Positions 1-10,568 of a DNA stretch of 64,000 bases are shown piece by piece. Where the stretch lies: NCBI GenBank assembly GCA_963575745.1, contig CAUYUJ010014187.1, positions 191,001-255,000 of the forward strand, given 5' to 3'. This stretch comes from Prorocentrum cordatum. Its lineage: Eukaryota; Sar; Dinophyceae; Prorocentrales; Prorocentraceae. The number at the start of each line of letters is the position of its first letter. Position 1 is the first letter of the stretch. The notes under the pieces were generated by a model. It made no database searches. It was given only the letters and a program-made list of their open reading frames with translations, and was not told where the DNA came from. The position numbers and the translations under genes are program-made.

Positions 1-660
1 GAATCATAGGTCTGAACTCGGTCTGCTAGCCGAGCTAGGCCCGCAAACCTATTTCTATTATTCGCGTTATCGGTATTTTCTACTTAACTCGAGCTACAGA
101 GCAGCTACAGAGCCTATAGTCTCAGAAAGCGATTGGGATTTATCGGGCGCGTTTGTCTGTTCTATTGAGAGCTCTGAACTCGGCCTGCTGCCCGAGCTAG
201 GTTCGCGAAACTATTCGTATTGTACGAATCCTCGTGAAAAGTGCTCTGAATTTTCTGCACTCAACTCGTGCCGGGGGAGGGCTACAGTGCTGCGGGTCAT
301 AGAAATCGATTCGCACACATCAGGCGCGTTCGTTAGTCGATTCGAGAGCAGAACTTGTTCTGCTGCCCGAAACAGGTCCGCGAAACTATTGTATTATTCG
401 AGTCATCCTGAAAGATGCTCTCGGTTTTCTGCACTTAACTCGGGCTGCAGGGGGGCTGCAGGGCTGGTTATCACATGAGTCGATTCGCAGACATCAGACG
501 CGTCCGCCTGTCGCATTGAGAGTCTGAACTCGGTCTGATACTCGAACTGGGTTGCGAAACTGTTTGTTCTTTTGTTTTTTTCCCACACTATATACTGTCA
601 GGAAGCTCTACGAGTCCCCCGGCGGTAAGAAAGGTTGACGGTTTACCGCCGGCGCCCAGT
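1..660 (+). mobile_element. A unit, 3' part (starts left of the window)
   Basis: Three to four monomers (gagctctgaactcgg phase marks near 12, 171, 348 and 521) are followed by the first tail type with TATATACTGTCAGGAAGC and the hairpin (arms 619-628 and 643-652) and CGCCCAG. The core is GGTAAGAAAGG, the form never occupied by a LINE here. Confidence 0.8.
619..652 (+). repeat. Unit-terminal hairpin, A type (one of about 45 in the window)
   Basis: The arms CCGGCGGTAA and TTACCGCCGG form a perfect 10-bp stem with a 14-base loop containing AAGGTTGACGG. Seven bases (CGCCCAG) separate it from the unit end. G-type copies (for example 25899-25930) read GGTGA/TCACC, a paired change that keeps the stem. 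Confidence 0.9.
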
Positions 661-899
661 TCGGCGACAGGGTGGAGCTAGTTAGCAAACTTTTCGAAAA
701 GGGACGCAATCATACCATCCGCGGCCTGGCTCAGCCGATTCTAACCATTCGTTCGGGCTGGTAATACCTCGTAGAGCTCTTCGGCATCGATGAGCTAGAG
801 GAATTCGGGCGCGGGTTGGAGCTAGTTGGCCGACCCGGCCCCGACGGACAATGTGCGAGCTTTGGGTCGGTTGGACAAACTTTGTGAGAGATTTGAACA
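661..899 (+). mobile_element. B-unit fragment and left part of an interrupted B unit
   Basis: 661-764 is a decayed fragment (GTGGAGCTAGTTAGC). At 765 TACCTCGTAGAGC starts a B unit with AATTCGGGCGCG and GGCCGACCCGGCC. It stops at GATTTGAACA, where an A unit is inserted, and resumes at 2007 with TTCGTTTTAAG. Confidence 0.7.
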
Positions 900-2006
900 T
901 AACTCGTAGAGCTTCCCTTAGCAAGTTATTGCTGGAAGCTTAAGAGTAATTCCGGAGCGCTGGAGAGCTAGTTGGCAAGAAAAATCTCGACGGACCTTTT
1001 GGTGACTTTTGGTCGGTTGAAAATTTTGTTCTCGAAATTTGACCATTCGTTAGAGCTCTAGTATTTTTTCCCGTGATATTCGATCTCATTCCCGCTCGCC
1101 ATCTTGATCTCAGCTCGATCGGGTAACTTTGAAGGCCAAAAAGCGTCCCGGCGGGAACGACCGTTTCGAGTCATCTTGATACGCGCTGTCGGTATTTTGT
1201 ACTTAACTCGAGCTGTCGGGCGGCTACAGAGCTGGTAAGCACAGCTATCGCACTCAGAATTATCAGGCGCGTTCGCCTGTTGAATCCAGAGGTCTGAACT
1301 CGGTCTGCCAGCCGAGCTAGGTCCGCAAAGCTATTCGTATTATTCGAGTCATCTTGATAGACACTCTCGGTTTTCTGTACTTAACTCGAGCTGTAGGGCA
1401 GCTACAGGGCTCATTGTGACAGACATCGATGGGAAATCAGCAGTCGCGTTCGTCTATTGAACCGAGAGCTCCGAACTCGGCCTGCTGCCCAAGCTAGGTT
1501 CGCGAAACTGTTCGTATTGTCCGAATGATCTTGACACGTGCTCCAAATTTTCTGCACTCAACTCGTGCTGGGGCAGGGCTACAGTGCTGCAGGTCACATA
1601 TATCAATTTGCACACATCAGGCGCGTCTTTCGGTCGATTCGAGAGCTCGAAACTCGGTCTGCTGCTCGAACTAGGTTCGCAAAACTATTATATTATTCGA
1701 GTCGATACTGTCGGTTTTCTGCACTTGACTCGGGCTGTAGGGGGGCTTTAGGGGTAGAATCACATGAGTGGATTCGCAGACATCAGACGCGCCCGCCTGT
1801 CCCATTCAGAGGTCTGAACTCGGTTTGATACTCGAACTGGGTTGCGAAACTGTTTGTTTTTTGTAAGCGTTATCTTGAGAGGTTTGAAATCGCTTGGGCT
1901 TAAAAATAGTCGTTCTTTGGAGTTTTTTCCCACAGTATATATTGTCAGGAAGCTCTACGAGTCCCCCGGCGGTAAGAAAGGGTGACGGTTTACCGCCGGC
2001 GCCCAG
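900..2006 (+). mobile_element. Complete A unit nested in a B unit
   Basis: It has all parts: TAACTCGTAGAGCTTCC, a hooked stem (TTAGCAAGTTATTGCTGGAAGC), the head, four monomers, the tail, the inverted GGAAGCTCTACGAG, the hairpin, and CGCCCAG. The B flanks GAACA and TTCGTTTT join into the known B sequence with no added base, which defines both ends of the unit and shows no target duplication. A good reference copy. Confidence 0.85.
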
Positions 2007-2302
2007 TTCGTTTTAAGAACCGGTATTTTTCGCACCTGTTGTGGGTTTTGGCGCGTCTGCCAATCAATTCTCAGGTCCGTAGATATAGTATTACTATCAA
2101 AACACTTGGCGAAACCGTCGTTCGGTGACAACTAAAAACCATACTTTTTCGAGTTTTCAGCTCGCGTCTCAGAACAGCTCCTGCCACGTGTTCTAAGCAG
2201 CGCCATGCGAGAAAAGAGCTCTACGAGGCTCCCAGCGGTAACCTGGTTGACGGTTTACCGCCGGTTCCCAGTTGCGCAGAGCGAAGCTTCGCATCACAAA
2301 AG
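2007..2302 (+). mobile_element. B unit, right part, and start of another interrupted unit
   Basis: The B interior (TTTTCGCACCTGTTGTGGG, then AGTATTACTATCAAAACAC) is followed by GAGCTCTACGAGG and a hairpin with core GGTAACCTGG, ending TTCCCAG at 2271. The 31 bases after it belong to a unit that resumes at 3411. Confidence 0.7.
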
Positions 2303-3410
2303 TAACTCGTAGAGCTTCCCTTAGCTGGTTATAGCTGGAAGCTAAGAGTAATTCCGGCGCGCTGGAGAGCTAGTTGGCAAGAAAAATCTCAACGGACCTT
2401 TTGCTGACTTTTGGTCGGTTGAAAATTTCGTTCTCGAAATTTGACCATTCGTTAGAGCTCTAGTATTTTTTCCCGTGATATTCGATCTTATTCCCGCTCG
2501 CCATCTTGATCTCAGCTCGATCGGGTAACTTTGAAGGCCAAAAAGCACACGGGCGGGAACGGCCGTTTCGAATCATCTTGATACGCGCTGTCGGTATTTT
2601 GTACTTAACTCGAGCTGTAGGGCAGCTACAGAGCTGGTAAGCACAGCTATCGCACTCAGAATGATCAGGCGCGTTCGCCTGTTGAAGCCAGAGGTCTGTA
2701 CTCGGTCTGCCAGCCGAGCTAGGTCCGCAAACCTATTCGTATTATTCGAGTCATCTTGATAGACACTCTTGGTTTTCTGTACTTAACTCGAGCTTTAGGG
2801 CAGCTAGATGGCTCATTGTGACAGACATCGATGGGGAATCACCAGTCGCGTTTGTCTATTGAACCGAGAGGTCTGAATTCGGCCTGCTGCCCGAGCTAGG
2901 TTCGCGAAACTGTTCGTATTGCCAGAATGACCTTGAGACGTGCTCTCAATTTTCTGCACTGAACTCGTGCTGGGGGAGGGCTAGAGTGCTGCAGGTCACA
3001 TATATCGATTTTCACACATCAGGCGCGTCTTTCGGTCGATTCCAGAGCTCGGAACTCGGTCTGCTGCTCGAACTAGGTTTGCAACACTATTATATTATTC
3101 GAGTCGATACTGTCGGTTTTCTGCACTTAACTCGGGCTGTAGAAGGGCTTCAGGGCTGGGAATCACATGAGTGGATTCGCAGACATCAGACGCGCCCGCC
3201 TGTCGCATTCAGAGGTCTGAACTCGGTTTGATACTCGAACTTGGTTGCGAAACTATTTGTTTTTTGTTAGCGTTATCTTGAGAGGTCTGAAATCGCTTGG
3301 GCTTAAAAAATAGTCGTTCTTTAGAGTTTTTCCCCACAGTATATATTGTCAGGAAGCTCTACGAGTCTCCCGGCGGTAAGAAAGGTTGACGGTTTACCGC
3401 CGGCGCCCAG
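2303..3410 (+). mobile_element. Complete A unit
   Basis: It closely resembles the copy at 900-2006. It has four monomers, the first tail type, and a hairpin with GGTAAGAAAGG core. The left flank CACAAAAG and right flank TTGCCTCTC belong to one interrupted B-type unit. Confidence 0.85.
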
Positions 3411-3623
3411 TTGCCTCTCAAATTCTCAGTTCATTCCGTCGAAAATTTCTTCTGAGCGAAGCCAGAAACCTGACCCCAGATTGACATAAAACACTGAAAA
3501 TTGAGGATTCGAAGAACATCTACTGCGAAGTTCTCTCATGCGATTCTCGGCGCTCTTATGGGTGGAAGGAGCTCTACGAGGTTCCCGGCGGTGACTAGGT
3601 TGACGGTTCACCGCCGGCGCTAG
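3411..3623 (+). mobile_element. B-type unit, right part with G-type hairpin
   Basis: It ends in the hairpin variant CCGGCGGTGA/TCACCGCCGG (3585-3594 and 3608-3617), in which both arms changed together relative to the A type, and in GCGCTAG instead of GCGCCCAG. Confidence 0.7.
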
Positions 3624-4646
3624 TAATTCCGGCGCGCTGAAGAGCTAGTTGGCAAGAAAAATCTCGACGGAACTTTTCACGACTTTTGCTCGGTTGAAAA
3701 TTTCGTTCTCGAAATTTGACAATTCGTTTGAGCTCTAGTATTTTTTCCCGTGATATTCGATCTTATTCCCGCTCGCCATCTTGATCTCAGCTCGATCGGG
3801 TAACTTTGAAGGCCAAAAAACACTGTGGCGGGAACGCCCGTTTCGAGTCATCTTGATACGCGCTGTCGGTTTTCTGAACATAACTCGAGCTCCAGGGCAG
3901 CTACAGAGCTGGTAAGCACAGCTAATGCATGCAGAATGATCAGGCGCGATCGCCTGTTGAACTCAGAGGTCTGAACTCGTTCTGTCACCGGCTAGATCCG
4001 CAACCTGTGTATTTTCGAGTTCAACTTGATACGCTTGTCGGTATTTTCTGCGTCGGTATTTTCTCTTAACTCCGCAAATCTATTCGTCTACCGTGCTGGT
4101 AAGCACTCCTTCGCACTCAGAATGATCAACCTTCGCTGCTGAATTCCATACACGGGAGGTCTAACTCGGTCTGCAAGCCGAGCTAGGTCCTCAAACCTAT
4201 TCGTATTATTCGAGTCAACTTGATACGCGTTGTCGGTATTTTCTACTTAACTCGAGCTGTAGGGCAGCTACAGTGCTGGTAAGCACATCTAGCGCACCCA
4301 GAATCATCAGGCGCGTTCGCCTGTCGAATCCAGAGCTCTGAACTCGGTCTGTTGCGCGCTCCAGAATCACGAAACTGTTCGTATTCTTCCAGTCATCTTG
4401 AGAGCTACTGTCGGCGTTCTGCACTTAATTTGGGCTGTGGGGAGGCTGCAGGCCGGGTAGTCACAGGAATCGATTTCGAACATCAGACGCGTCCGTCTGT
4501 CGCATTCGAGGTCTGGACTCGGTCTGATACTCGGTTGGGGCACAAAACTATTCGTCTCTGTAATTTTTTCCGACAGTATATGGTTGCAGAGCTCTACAGT
4601 CCCCCCGGCGGTAACAAAGGTTGACGGTTTAAACCGCCGCGCCCAG
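3624..4646 (+). mobile_element. A unit lacking its 5' end, degraded
   Basis: It resumes at TAATTCCGGCGCGC of the head. Monomers around 3985-4130 are scrambled and shortened. The hairpin right arm carries an insertion (TTTAAACCGCCGCG). Many small indels relative to neighbours suggest decay or poor consensus. Confidence 0.7.
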
Positions 4647-5008
4647 TTGCCCAGCCGTCCGAGGCGGACATTGGTACTTTTGGGTGGGGGGGACGGGGAA
4701 AATTGAAAAAAAGTTGACCATTTATTTTTGAAAAAGGCAGATTTTTATACGCCGAGCTTGGCATATTAACTTCCTCTCGACCAGCAGCTCAGCTCTCTCG
4801 TGATGCAATTTTTGCATGATTTGACTTCCGGGAACTGAGCGAATATGAACATCGAAAAAATCGAATGTCATGATTTTCGAAAAATCTCAATTTTTTGATT
4901 CTGTGTCGATTCTCTGCACTCTACCCAGTGAGAGAAGCTCTACGAGGTTCCCGGCGGTGACCAGGTTGCCCGCGGTGACCAGGTGACGGTTCTTACCGCC
5001 GTCGCCAA
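4647..5008 (+). mobile_element. B unit, degraded, with duplicated hairpin arm
   Basis: It shows the B marks CCGTCCGAGGCGGAC, GCATGATTTGACTTCC-like text and TCTGCACTCTACC. GGTGACCAGG occurs twice (near 4953 and 4973), so the left hairpin arm is partly duplicated. Confidence 0.6.
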
Positions 5009-6176
5009 TTAACTCGTAGATCTTCCCTTAGCAAATTTATGAAGCTTAAGAGTATTCCGGGCGCTGGAGAGCTAGTTGGCAAGAATCCGACGACCTGTTG
5101 CTGACTTTTGGTCCGTGAAAATTTGGTTCGAGCTTCCCCTACTAGTTACAGCTGGAAGCCAGATAATTCCGCGCTGGAGAACTAGTTGGCACGAAAAATC
5201 TCGACGGAACTTTTGCTGAATTTTGGTCGGTTGAAAATTTTGTTCTCGAAATTTGACCATTCGTTGGAGCTCTAGTATTTTTTCCCATGATATTCGATCT
5301 TATTCCCGCTCGCCATCTTGATCTCAGCTCGATCGGGTAACTTTGAAGGCCAAAGAGCAGGCAGGCGGGAACGGCCGTTTCGAGTCATTTTGATACGTGC
5401 TGTTGGTATTTTGTACTTAACTCGAGCTTTAGGGCAGCTATAGAGCTGGTAAGCACAGCTATCGCACTCAGAATTATCACGCGCGTTCGCCTGTTGAATC
5501 CAGAGGTCTGAACTCGGTCTGTGAGCCGAGCTAGGTCCGCTAACCTATTCGAGTTATTCGAGTCATCTTGATACGCGTTTTCGGTATTTTCTACTTAATT
5601 CGAGCTGTGGGGCAGCTACCGTGCTGGTAAGCACAGCTATCGCACGCAGAATCATTAGGCGCGTTCGGCTGTTCGACCCAGAGGTCTGAACTCGGTCTGC
5701 TAGCCGAGCCAGGTCCGCAAACCTATTCGTATTATTCGAATCATTTTGATAGGCGCGCTCGCTTCCCTGCACATAACTCGAGCTGTAGGACAGCTACAGG
5801 GCTGATAGTTACAGAAATCGATTCAGAATCATCAGTTGCGTTTGTCTGTCGAATCCAGAGCTCTGAACTCGGTCTGCTGCGCGATCCAGAATCACGAAAC
5901 TGTTCGTATTCTTCCAGTCATCTTGAGAGCTACTGCCGGCGTTCTGCACTTAACTCGGGCTGTAGGGAGGCTACAGGGCGGGTAATCATATGAATCGATT
6001 CGGAAACATCAGACGCGCCCGTCTGTCGCATTCAGAGGTCTGAACTCGGTCTAAGACTCGAGTTGGACTGAAAAACTATTCGTTCTCGGCATTTTTTTTC
6101 GACATTATATGTTGTCAGGAAGCTCTACGAGACCCCCGGCGGTAACAAAGGTTGACGGTTTACCGCCGGCGCCCAG
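5009..6176 (+). mobile_element. A unit with duplicated head
   Basis: The head appears twice (5010-5130 abbreviated, 5131-5360 nearly complete), then about four monomers and the first tail with core GGTAACAAAGG. The second head copy lacks the terminal TAACTCGTA, consistent with a nested or recombined insertion. Confidence 0.7.
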
Positions 6177-7167
6177 TTTTGTTCTCGAAATTTGACAGTT
6201 CGTTAGAGCTCTAGTATTTTTTCCCATGATATTCGATCTTATTCCCGCTCGGCATCTTGATCTCAGCTCGATCGGGTAACTTTGAAGGCCAAAAAGCAGA
6301 CAGGCGGGAACGGCCGTTTCGAGCCATTTTGATACGCGCTGTCGGTTTTCTCAAGATAAATCGAGCTTCAGGACAACTACAGAGCTGGTTAGCACAGCTA
6401 ATGCACTCAGAATGATCAGGCGCGTTCGCATGTTGAATCCAGAGGTCTGAACTCGGTCTGCTAGCCGAGCTAGGGTCGCAAACCTATTCGTATTATTCGA
6501 GTTATTGTAGCAGACGCTCTCGGTTTTTCGCACTTAACTCGATCTGTAGGGCAGCCAGAGAGCTGATAATCACAGAAATCGATTCAGAATTATGAGGCGC
6601 GTTCGTCTGTTGAATCAAGAGCTCTGAACTCGGTCTGCTCCCCGAGCTAGATTCGCGAACCTATTGGTATTGTTCGAGTAATCTTGAGAAGTGCTCTCGG
6701 TTGCCTGTACCTAAATCGTGCTGGGGGAGGGCTACAGTGCTGCTGGTCACAGGAATCGATTAAGAGAGATAGGCGCGCCCGTTTGTCGAACCGAGAGCTC
6801 GGAACTCGCTCTGCTGCTCGAACGAGATCCGCGAAACTGTTGTATTATTCGAGTCATCCTGAGAGGTACTCTCGGTTTTCTGCACTTAACTCAGGCTGTA
6901 TGGGGGGCTGCAGAGCTTGTAATGAGGAATCGATCCGTAGACATCAGACGCGTCCGCCTTTCGCATTGAGAGGTCTGAACTCGGTTTCATACTCGAGCTC
7001 GATTCAAAAACTGTTCGTTTGTTTTGTTAGAGTCTTGAGAGGCCTATATTCGCTTGGGCTGAAAGCCTAGTCGTTCTCTGAAATTCTTCTCCACATTATA
7101 TATTGTCAGGAAGCTCTACGAGTCCCCCGGCGGTAAGAAAGGTTGACGGTTTACCGCCGGCGCCCAG
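6177..7167 (+). mobile_element. A unit resuming in mid-head
   Basis: It starts TTTTGTTCTCGAAATTTG, the same resume point as at 33460, implying that the unit before it was inserted between AAAA and TTTT of this head. Four monomers, first tail, hairpin core GGTAAGAAAGG. Confidence 0.75.
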
Positions 7168-7515
7168 TAATTCCGGCGCGCCGGAGAGCTAGTTGGCAAG
7201 AAAAATCTCGACGGAACTTTTGCAGACTTAACTTGTAGAGCTTCCCTTAGCAAGTTATTGCTGGAAGCTTGAGAGTAATTCCGGAGCGCTGGAGCGCTAG
7301 TTGGCAAGAAAAATAACTCGTAGAGCTCCCCTTGGCAATTCATAACTCGTAGAGCTTCCCTCAGCAAGTTATTGCTGGAAGCTTACGAGTGTTAGAAGTA
7401 ATTCCCGGAGAGCTCGCTGAGAGCTAAAGGGCTTAAGATTAGAAGCCGTACGGTGGTGGTGCCCGCCAGGAGCTCTTCCACGGCGGCCCACAACCCTCGC
7501 AGCAGTTCGTTTGAA
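7168..7515 (+). repeat. Pile of A-head fragments and a C-unit 5' fragment
   Basis: Three partial heads start at about 7230, 7316 and 7347, each with A(A)CTCGTAGAGC or its variant. At about 7402 the C-unit start CCCGGAGAGCTCGCTGAGAG runs into GGTGGTGGTGCCCGCC and stops at GTTCGTTTGAA, where an inverted A unit begins. Confidence 0.7.
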
Positions 7516-7999
7516 CTGGGCGCCGGCGGTAAACCGTCAACCTTTCTTACCGTCGGGGAACTCGTAGAGCTTTCTGACAATATATAATGTGAGGAAGAAT
7601 TTCAGAGAACGACTAGTTTTTCCGCCCAAGCGATTATAGGCTCTCAAGATGACTCTAACAAAAGAAACGAACAGTTTTCCAATCGAGCTCGACTATGAAA
7701 CCGAATTCAGACCTATGAATGCGACAGACGGGCGCGTCTGATGTGATTACCAGCTCTGCAGCCCCCCATACAGCCTGAGTTAAGCGCAGAAAACCGACAG
7801 TACCTCTCAGGATGACTCGAATAATACAACACTTTCGCGGATCTCGTTCGAGCAGCAGAGCGGGTTCCAATCTCTCGGTTCGACGGGCGGACGCGCCTGA
7901 CGTTTCGAAATCGATTCCTACCAGCAGCACTGTAGCCCCCCCCCCCAGCACGATTTAAGTACAGAAAACCGAGATCACTTTCCCAGATGACTCGAACAA
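7516..7999 (-). mobile_element. Inverted A unit, 3' part
   Basis: Read on the minus strand it is tail, hairpin and CGCCCAG, with about two monomers. It is cut at CTCGAACAA by the second inverted unit. With the next entry it forms the only long minus-oriented block. Confidence 0.75.
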
Positions 8000-9616
8000 C
8001 TGGGCGCCGGCGGTAAACCGTCAACCTTGGTTACCGCCGGGGAACTCGTATCGTAGAGCTTCCAAGCTCGACTTAAGTTGTGGAAACCGAGAGCACCTAC
8101 CAACATTCTGACTCATAGTCAATATTTTTTTACATCTGAATGCGACAAGCGGAGACGTCTAATCAGACCGAGTTGAGACCTCTCAATGCGACAGGCGGAC
8201 GCGTCTGATGTCTGCGAATCGACTCATGTGATGACCAGCCCTGCAGCCCCCACAGCCCGAGTTAAGTGCAGAAAACCGAAAGCATCTCTCAGGATGACTC
8301 GAATAATATAATAGTTTCGCAGACATGTTTCGAGGAGCAGACCAAGTTCTGAGCTCTCGAATCATCCAACCAACACACCTGATGTGTGCAAATCGATTTC
8401 TATGACCGGCAGCCCTCCCCCAGCACGAGTTGAGTGCAGAAAATTGAGAGCACTTTTCACGATGATTCGGACCATACGAATAGGTTCGCGAACCTAGCTC
8501 GGGCAGCAGGCCGAGTTCAGAGCTCTCGATACAACAGACAAACAGACCCGATAATTCTCAATCGATTTCTGTGACTGTAGGCTCTGTAGCTGCCTACAGC
8601 TCGAGTTCAGTACAGAAAATACCGAGAGCGTTTGTCAAGATGACTCGAATAATACGAATAGAGTTGCGGACCTAGCTCGGCTAGCAGACCGAGTTCAGAC
8701 CTCTAGAGTCAAGAGGCAAACGCGCCTGATGATTCTGAGTGCGATAGGTGTGCTTACCAGCACTGTAGCTGCCCTGCAGCTCGAATTAAGTACAAAATAC
8801 CCACCACGCGTATCGAGTTGACTCGAATAATACGAATAGGTTTGCGGACCTAGCTCGGCTAGCAGACCGAGTTGAGACCTATAGATTCAACAGGCAAGCG
8901 CGCCTGATGATTCAGAGTGCGATAGGTGTGCTTACGCTGCCCTACAGCTCGAGTTAAGTAGAACATACCGACAACGTGTATCAGGTTGACTCAAATAATA
9001 CGAATAGGTTTCGCGATTCTAGCTCGGGCAGCAGACCGAGTTCAGACCTGTGGATTCAACAGGCGAACGCGCCTGATGATTCTCAGTGCGATAGGTGTGC
9101 TTAGCAGCGCTGTAGTTGCCCTACAGCTCGAGTTAAGTAGAAAATACCGAGAACGCGTATCAAGTTGACTCCAATACTACGAATAGGTTTGCGGACCTAG
9201 CTCGAATAGCAGACCGAGTTCAGACCTATGGATTCAAAAGACGAACGCGCCTGACGATTCTGAGTGCGATAGCTGTGCTTACCAGCTCTGTACCTGCCCT
9301 ACAGCTCGAGTTAAGAACAAAATACCGACAACGCGTATCAAGATGATTCGAAACGGCCGATCCCGCCAGTGTGCTTTTTGGCTTTGAAAGTTACCCGATC
9401 GAGCTGATATCAAGATGGCGAGCGGGAATAAGATCGAATATCACGGGAAAAAATACTAGAGCTCTAACGAATGGTCAAATTTTGAGAACATAATTTTCAA
9501 CCGACCAAAAGTTGTGAAAAGTTCAGTTCTTTTTTTTCGAGCCAACTAGCTCTCCAGCGCGCCGGAATTACTCTTAGCTTCGAGCTGTAACTAGCTAAGG
9601 GAAGCTCTACGAGTTA
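8000..9616 (-). mobile_element. Inverted long A unit
   Basis: A complete unit of 1.6 kb with about seven monomers; minus-strand start at 9616 (TAACTCGTAGAGCTTCC), hairpin at about 8007-8040 with the LINE-preferred GGTAACCAAGG core, empty here. The outermost GAACTCGTA at the hairpin side is followed by a 4-base duplication (TCGTA). Confidence 0.8.
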
Positions 9617-10071
9617 CTGGCAGCGGGTCCGGGGGAGTTTCCGGCAGGCTTCCAAGCGTGCCTGCACGCGTGCAGGCACGCATGGAGGCGTTCCCGGTAG
9701 CGCTTCAGCAGCGCTGCAGGGGGGGCCCCAGAGCTCTCGAGAAAAGATTTCCTGTTCCCGGGGAGCTCGCTGAGAGCTAAAGGGTTTAAGATTTGAAGCC
9801 GGACGGTGGTGGTGCCCGCCAGCAGCCCATCTCCGCCGGTCCAGAATCCCCGCAGCCGGTCGTTCGAGCCGGCAACGTGTCCGGGAGAGCTTCCGGCATG
9901 CTTCCACGCGCGCCCGCACGCGTGCAGGCACGCGTGGAAGCGTTTCCGGCAGCGCGTCGGAAGCGCTGCGGGAGAGCTCCCCAAAGCCCCAGAAGAGCTT
10001 CACACGAGCTTCCGTGGGATTGCCAGGAAGGTTCCCGAAGAACTCGCTGAGGGCTCAAGGGTTTAAGATTT
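9617..10071 (+). mobile_element. Two C units, one partial
   Basis: A 3' part (9617-9754) precedes a nearly complete copy. Both centre on a large palindrome built from GCCTGCACGCGTGCAGGC with arms reaching CTTCC/GGAAG. Ends: CCCGGGGAGCTCGC start; the usual GCTCTCCGGG end is missing in the second copy, which runs out at GTTTAAGATTT. Confidence 0.75.
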
Positions 10072-10164
10072 TAACTTGTAGAGCTTCCCTTAGCAAGTTA
10101 TTGCTGGAAGCTTTAGAGTAATACCTCGTAGAGCTCTTCGGCATCGATGGGCGCGGGGTGCAGC
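10072..10164 (+). repeat. A-head and B-start fragments
   Basis: TTAACTTGTAGAGC to AGAGTAA is followed by TACCTCGTAGAGCTCTTCGG and GGGCGCGGGGTGCAG. Both are left ends of units whose right parts are not adjacent. Confidence 0.65.
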
Positions 10165-10568
10165 TATTCCCGGATAGCTCCTTGGAGGGCTGAGGGTTCC
10201 AGATAAGAAGTCGGCGGTGGGTGGTGAGGAGCACGCGCCCACCTCCGCCGGTCCACAATCGCCGGAGCAACTCGCCGGAGTTCGCAGCGTGTCCGGGAGC
10301 GTGGCTTCCTAGCGTTTCCCAATACGCGTGGTCCAGGGTGCGCGAGGCGCTTCGGCAGAACTTCGGAAGAGCTTCGGCAGTTCTTCCAGGCTCCTCGGGA
10401 GCTCTTCCTTGCGCGCTTTGCAGGGCCCCACGCATCGTAAACGGCGCCCCTGCAAGCGTCTCCTGCGAGGTTTCTAGCGTCCCGCGCATCGTTTCAGGTG
10501 GCCTGGTAGAGGTCCCCGTGCGGCGTTCCGCGCTTGGCTTCGCTATCCGGGTTTTGGACGCTTACAAG
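10165..10568 (+). mobile_element. F unit (complete reference copy)
   Basis: A separate GC-rich family: start TTCCCGGATAGCTCC, a GGCGGTGGGTGGTG block, GTAAACGGCGCCCCTGC, then CTATCCGGGTTTTGGACG and CTTACAAG. The ends (CCCGGATAG and CTATCCGGG) are inverted copies, parallel to the C family. Other copies: 18033-18065 with 21692-21877, and a relative at 44530-44752. Confidence 0.65.

Noticed and set aside
287-478. Dozens of 60-140-codon open frames with recurring peptides (RFSALNSGCRGAAGL, NYCIIRVILRDAVGF) on both strands
   Set aside because: They are readings of the 167-178 bp monomers in several frames, have no constant start or stop, and recur only because the DNA repeats.
617-660. Integron-like attC sites or a CRISPR array, suggested by regularly spaced hairpins
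   Set aside because: The organism is a dinoflagellate, spacing is 0.2-1.6 kb and variable, the intervals are other repeats, and no integrase or Cas gene is present.
900-2006. Classical TIR transposon (MITE) explanation for A units
   Set aside because: The inverted repeats are not terminal at the 3' side, and rejoined insertion sites show no target duplication.
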